Shown piece after piece: positions 5,053 through 7,485 of a stretch of DNA of 7,485 nucleotides; positions within the stretch are counted from its first letter, which is position 1, and every line of letters starts with the position of its first letter. Under the pieces are notes generated by a model. The model worked only from the letters and a program-made list of their open reading frames with translations. It did no database searches and was not told where the DNA came from. The DNA is from an uncultured Dermatophilus sp. (GTDB lineage: Bacteria > Actinomycetota > Actinomycetes > Actinomycetales > Dermatophilaceae): positions 1-7,485 of the forward strand of contig CAMCQD010000080.1 of the NCBI GenBank assembly GCA_945876925.1, in the 5' to 3' direction. The position numbers and the translations under genes were made by a program.

Positions 5053-6285
5053 GTGGCTGCGGCGCGCGACTATGACACCGATCCCGGCGGGCCGATCGAG
5101 TCGCCCTACACCCCCGGCGTGGTCGCCGTGTTCACGCCCGGGCGGGAGCGTCAGCTCGCCCGGATGGAGCGGGCGCTCGTGCGGGTGGCTGGCCAGGGCC
5201 GGTTCGAGGGGCGCATACACGTGGTCCAGGGCGCCCGGGGCGTCGGCAAGACCTCACTGCTGCGGGTCATCGAACGTAAGGCCAACGCGCTCGGCATCAC
5301 CAGCGTGTTCGTTACCGCCGGAACGGGATCGGTGCTGGCAGCGCTGGCCACCGAATTGCAGGAGCGGGTCCGCGCCACGGCCCCGGAGTCCCTCGCGGCC
5401 CGGGTGCGCGCGGCGGTATCCGCTCTCACCGTGGAACTCGGCGGGGTCGGTGTCGGGGTGTCGTTGCGTGACCGGCCCGTCCACGCGATGACGGGCACCT
5501 CGCCCGACGCCGTATCCGCCTCCGCTGCGGTGCCTGGTCTCAAGCGGCTCATCGAGCTCGTCGCCCGCTCCGGGGAGAACGCCAGCCGGGGCCTGCTGCT
5601 GCTGGTGGACGAGGTGCAGGATATGCCCTCCGCAGAGATCCGGGTGCTGGCAACCGCATGGCAGGAACTGCAATCGGAGGTGGCCGCGCCCGGTGCGGCC
5701 CGCCTGCCCGCCGCGGTCTTCGCCGCCGGGCTGGGCGATGTGCACGACGCCATCACCCGGGGCGCCTCCTTCGGTGAGCGTTTCCATTTCGAGACGCTGC
5801 GCAACCTGTCCGATGAGGCGGCTGTCCAGGCCGTCATCGAGCCAGCCAGCGCGGCCGGGGTGTCGTGGAGCTTCGACGCGCTGGAGTCGATGCTCGCCCT
5901 CTCCGGCGGCTATCCCTACTTCGTGCAGCTGTACGCCGATGAGGCCTGGCACGCGCGTGCGCGCTATGCCGGGGACGTACTCACCCCGGACGACGTCGCA
6001 GCCGGGTGCGAGATGGCCGACGATCAGGTCCGGGCGTTTTACCGGGGCCGCTGGCTGCGCGCCACCGAGGCTGAGCGGCGGGTCCTCATCGCCCTGGCCC
6101 GGACCGGCGGGGACGAGGCCACCCGCAGCCAGATCGCCGAGGCGATGGGGGTGAAGTCGAACGACATCAGCATGGCCCGGGCCTCGCTGGTCGCCAAGGG
6201 ACTGCTCGTCGTCGCCCGCCGGGGGGTGCTCGCCTTCGCCGCTCCCGGTTTCGGTCGCTACATCGTCGAGGAGCACCTGGCGTAG
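5053..6285 (+). CDS. AAA-family ATPase with C-terminal winged-helix-like region, function unknown
   Basis: A 410-residue soluble P-loop ATPase, probably of the AAA_16/Orc1-Cdc6-like type. Walker A is GARGVGKTS (60-68; K66, T67). Walker B is LLLLVDEVQD (181-190; D186, E187). AAVFAAGLGD (220-229) fits a sensor 1 strand, and GGYPYFVQLYADEAW (285-299) is a segment typical of these ATPases. Residues 338-408 look like a winged helix: a helix starting TEAERRVLIALAR, a helix-turn-helix around SQIAEAMGVKSNDISMARASL (359-379), then the short strands of a wing. This suggests DNA binding, as in Orc/Cdc6 proteins, but it may be a regulatory or protein-binding module. Residues 120-158 form a Gly/Val-rich insertion (GGVGVGVSL). 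GTG 5053 follows a GGGAGG site (5043-5048). No nuclease or effector gene adjoins it, so no defence role is claimed. Confidence 0.85.
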   Translation: MAAARDYDTDPGGPIESPYTPGVVAVFTPGRERQLARMERALVRVAGQGRFEGRIHVVQGARGVGKTSLLRVIERKANALGITSVFVTAGTGSVLAALATELQERVRATAPESLAARVRAAVSALTVELGGVGVGVSLRDRPVHAMTGTSPDAVSASAAVPGLKRLIELVARSGENASRGLLLLVDEVQDMPSAEIRVLATAWQELQSEVAAPGAARLPAAVFAAGLGDVHDAITRGASFGERFHFETLRNLSDEAAVQAVIEPASAAGVSWSFDALESMLALSGGYPYFVQLYADEAWHARARYAGDVLTPDDVAAGCEMADDQVRAFYRGRWLRATEAERRVLIALARTGGDEATRSQIAEAMGVKSNDISMARASLVAKGLLVVARRGVLAFAAPGFGRYIVEEHLA

Positions 6286-6316
6286 CGCATCGCACCCGGG
6301 GCGGGCTGCTGGCCGG

Positions 6317-6342
6317 CCCGGCCGCCATCCCGGCAGGCCGGG
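6317..6342 (+). terminator. Possible terminator after the ATPase gene
   Basis: CCCGGCC (6317-6323) pairs with GGCCGGG (6336-6342) across a 12-base loop, 31 bases after the ATPase stop. No T-tract. The local sequence is so G/C-rich that chance stems are likely. Confidence 0.3.
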
Positions 6343-6364
6343 GGCGGCTGCGGGCGGAGGCGAG

Positions 6365-7201
6365 GTGCCTGGCCGGCCCGGGCCGGATCCGATGCCGGGA
6401 CGAAGCTGTGGGTCGCTGGTGATCGCTGCCGGGTTCTGGGACGATCAGGCGATGCCAGATGGTCAGCCCGCTGATGTGACCCCCGGCGCCCGGCTGCGCC
6501 CCGGCGGTTCCGGCGACCCCGGCAGCGAGCCGCACGGCTCCCGGAGATTCGTCACCTTCCTGCACGGCCTGGGCGGTTCCCCGCTGTCCTGGGAGAATCA
6601 GGTGGCCGCGATGCCCGCGGGCTTCTCCGCCCGGGCACCCTGGCTGCGCGGCCTGCGCCCGGGCGGGACGGAGCCCTTCAGCCTTCCCGGCGCCGCCGCC
6701 GACGTACTGCTGCACCTGCAGCTCGAAGGGGTGACCGCGGGAGCCCTCGTGGGCCATTCGCTGGGCGCCATGGTGGCCCTGCAGATCGCGGTCGACGCCC
6801 CCGGGGCGGTGAGCCGTCTCGTCCTCGTCGCCGACCAGGTCAGGCCGCCCGCCCTCGTGCTGCGCGCCCAGCGGCTCGCGTTGAGCATGATCCCGGCGCG
6901 GCGATTCGCCCGCTCCGGTATCTCCAAGGACAAAATGCGCGCGGCGATGAAAGCCGCCGGGGAGTATGACGCAGGCGGCTCACTCGGCTCGGTGTCCGCG
7001 CCTACGCTGGTCGTCATCGGCGAACGCGACCGGGCCAATGCTCCCGCCGCGCGATTGCTGGCCGAGGGCATCCCGCAGGCCCGGCTCGTCACCATCGCCG
7101 GTGCCGGGCATGACGTGATGAGCGCGGCGCCTGGCGAATTCAACGCGCTGCTGTGGGATTTCCTCGCAGAAGACGCCAGCGGCCCCGGACCTGCCACCTG
7201 A
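6365..7201 (+). CDS. Alpha/beta hydrolase
   Basis: A 278-residue alpha/beta-fold hydrolase, probably a cytoplasmic esterase or related enzyme. The core begins at FVTFLHGLGG (62-71), where HG supplies the oxyanion hole. The nucleophile elbow is GHSLG (130-134; S132). The acid is probably D222 in GERD and the base H249 in GAGHD, giving a complete Ser-Asp-His triad. The cap between residues 157 and 205 is short and Arg/Ala-rich, so the active site may be open. No signal peptide is evident. The start is uncertain: GTG 6365 follows GGAGG by four bases, but its first 60 residues show no conserved feature. ATG 6452 is a fair alternative, preceded by GACGAT at leaderless -10 spacing. Substrate cannot be inferred from sequence; haloperoxidase-like and acyl-ester hydrolases look similar. 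Confidence 0.88.
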   Translation: MPGRPGPDPMPGRSCGSLVIAAGFWDDQAMPDGQPADVTPGARLRPGGSGDPGSEPHGSRRFVTFLHGLGGSPLSWENQVAAMPAGFSARAPWLRGLRPGGTEPFSLPGAAADVLLHLQLEGVTAGALVGHSLGAMVALQIAVDAPGAVSRLVLVADQVRPPALVLRAQRLALSMIPARRFARSGISKDKMRAAMKAAGEYDAGGSLGSVSAPTLVVIGERDRANAPAARLLAEGIPQARLVTIAGAGHDVMSAAPGEFNALLWDFLAEDASGPGPAT

Positions 7202-7215
7202 TCGTCTCCCAGGCA

Positions 7216-7236
7216 CCCGGCTGCGGCGGCGCCGGG
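7216..7236 (+). terminator. Weak hairpin after the hydrolase gene
   Basis: CCCGGC (7216-7221) can pair with GCCGGG (7231-7236) around a 9-base loop in the 77-base gap before the methyltransferase gene. The stem is short, so the two genes may still be co-transcribed. Confidence 0.2.
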
Positions 7237-7278
7237 CGGCGCGAGGCGGTCCCTGCCCGACGACCACCGAAGACCCTC

Positions 7279-7485
7279 ATGAGCGACTACTGGAACCATG
7301 ACACCGCCTACCACCCGGAGCTGTTCGCGGCGATCCCGCATCCGCGCAGCGCCATCCTCGATGTCGGCTGCGGAGACGGGCTCCTGCTGCAGCAGCTCGC
7401 CTTCGGGGCCGGGCGCGTAGTCGGGATCGACCTGGATGAGGCGGCGGTGGCGCGTGCCCGGGCGCGCCTGGCCGACCTGCCGGGC
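7279..7485 (+). CDS. Class I SAM-dependent methyltransferase, N-terminal fragment (3' end outside window)
   Basis: The first 69 residues of a Rossmann-fold methyltransferase, with the frame open to the right edge. Motif I, the SAM-binding glycine loop, is ILDVGCGDG (26-34). The acidic residue at the end of strand 2, which binds the ribose hydroxyls, is D51 in GIDLDE. The lead-in YWNHDTAYHPEL (4-15) resembles a group of small actinobacterial methyltransferases that begin WNHN..YH before the SAM loop. The acceptor cannot be told from this part. The ATG at 7279 has only a weak GAAGA upstream. It starts 77 bases after the hydrolase and runs the same way, so they may share a transcript. Confidence 0.88.
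   Translation, partial: MSDYWNHDTAYHPELFAAIPHPRSAILDVGCGDGLLLQQLAFGAGRVVGIDLDEAAVARARARLADLPG

Noticed and set aside
5254..6276. A 340-codon minus-strand frame inside the ATPase gene
   Set aside because: It is antisense to a gene with intact Walker motifs and a good ribosome-binding site. The product is low-complexity with no recognisable domain.
5053..7485. ATPase, hydrolase and methyltransferase as an antiphage or biosynthetic system
   Set aside because: There is no nuclease, toxin, reverse transcriptase or synthase gene. The gaps of about 80 bp and possible terminators do not support a tight operon.
1..7485. tRNA/rRNA genes, CRISPR arrays, insertion sequences, attachment sites
   Set aside because: I saw no cloverleaf-like tails, regularly spaced repeats, transposase motifs or integrase genes.

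Overview
The window is GC-rich with strong G/C preference at third codon positions, GTG starts and Ala/Gly/Arg-rich proteins, which points to an Actinomycetota chromosome. A chemoreceptor fragment at the left edge suggests a chemosensory, possibly motile lineage. I cannot name the genus. I see no tRNA, rRNA, CRISPR array, insertion sequence, integrase or phage gene, and base composition looks even, so this reads as ordinary chromosome.

Layout, left to right. (1) 1-425: C-terminal 140 residues of a methyl-accepting chemotaxis protein, cut by the window edge. (2) 529-828: a small YciI-family protein, with a possible ECF-sigma promoter just before it. (3) 851-900: a perfect 19-bp inverted repeat between convergent genes, probably a two-way terminator. 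(4) 906-2858, minus strand: a 650-residue BCCT-family (betaine/carnitine/choline) transporter of BetP type with long N- and C-terminal tails. (5) 2859-3198: a divergent intergenic region with an A/T-richer core. (6) 3199-3888 and 4006-4755: two tandem paralogous secreted NodB-type polysaccharide deacetylases, with unusual inverted-repeat elements in front of each start. (7) 4756-5052: an intergenic region holding a terminator-like hairpin, an A/T-rich dyad and a candidate promoter. (8) 5053-6285: an AAA ATPase with a C-terminal winged-helix-like region, function unknown. (9) 6365-7201: an alpha/beta hydrolase with an intact Ser-Asp-His triad. (10) 7279-7485: the start of a class I SAM-dependent methyltransferase, cut by the right edge.

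The genes do not form one obvious pathway. A loose envelope and osmotic theme links the compatible-solute transporter and the two divergently placed cell-wall or polysaccharide deacetylases. The ATPase, hydrolase and methyltransferase lie in the same direction but with gaps of about 80 bp, so co-transcription is possible but not shown. I found no convincing new multi-gene system. The most unusual items are the deacetylase pair with a matched cysteine pair, the hairpin that abuts the ribosome-binding site of the second deacetylase, and the dyad next to the stand-alone ATPase.
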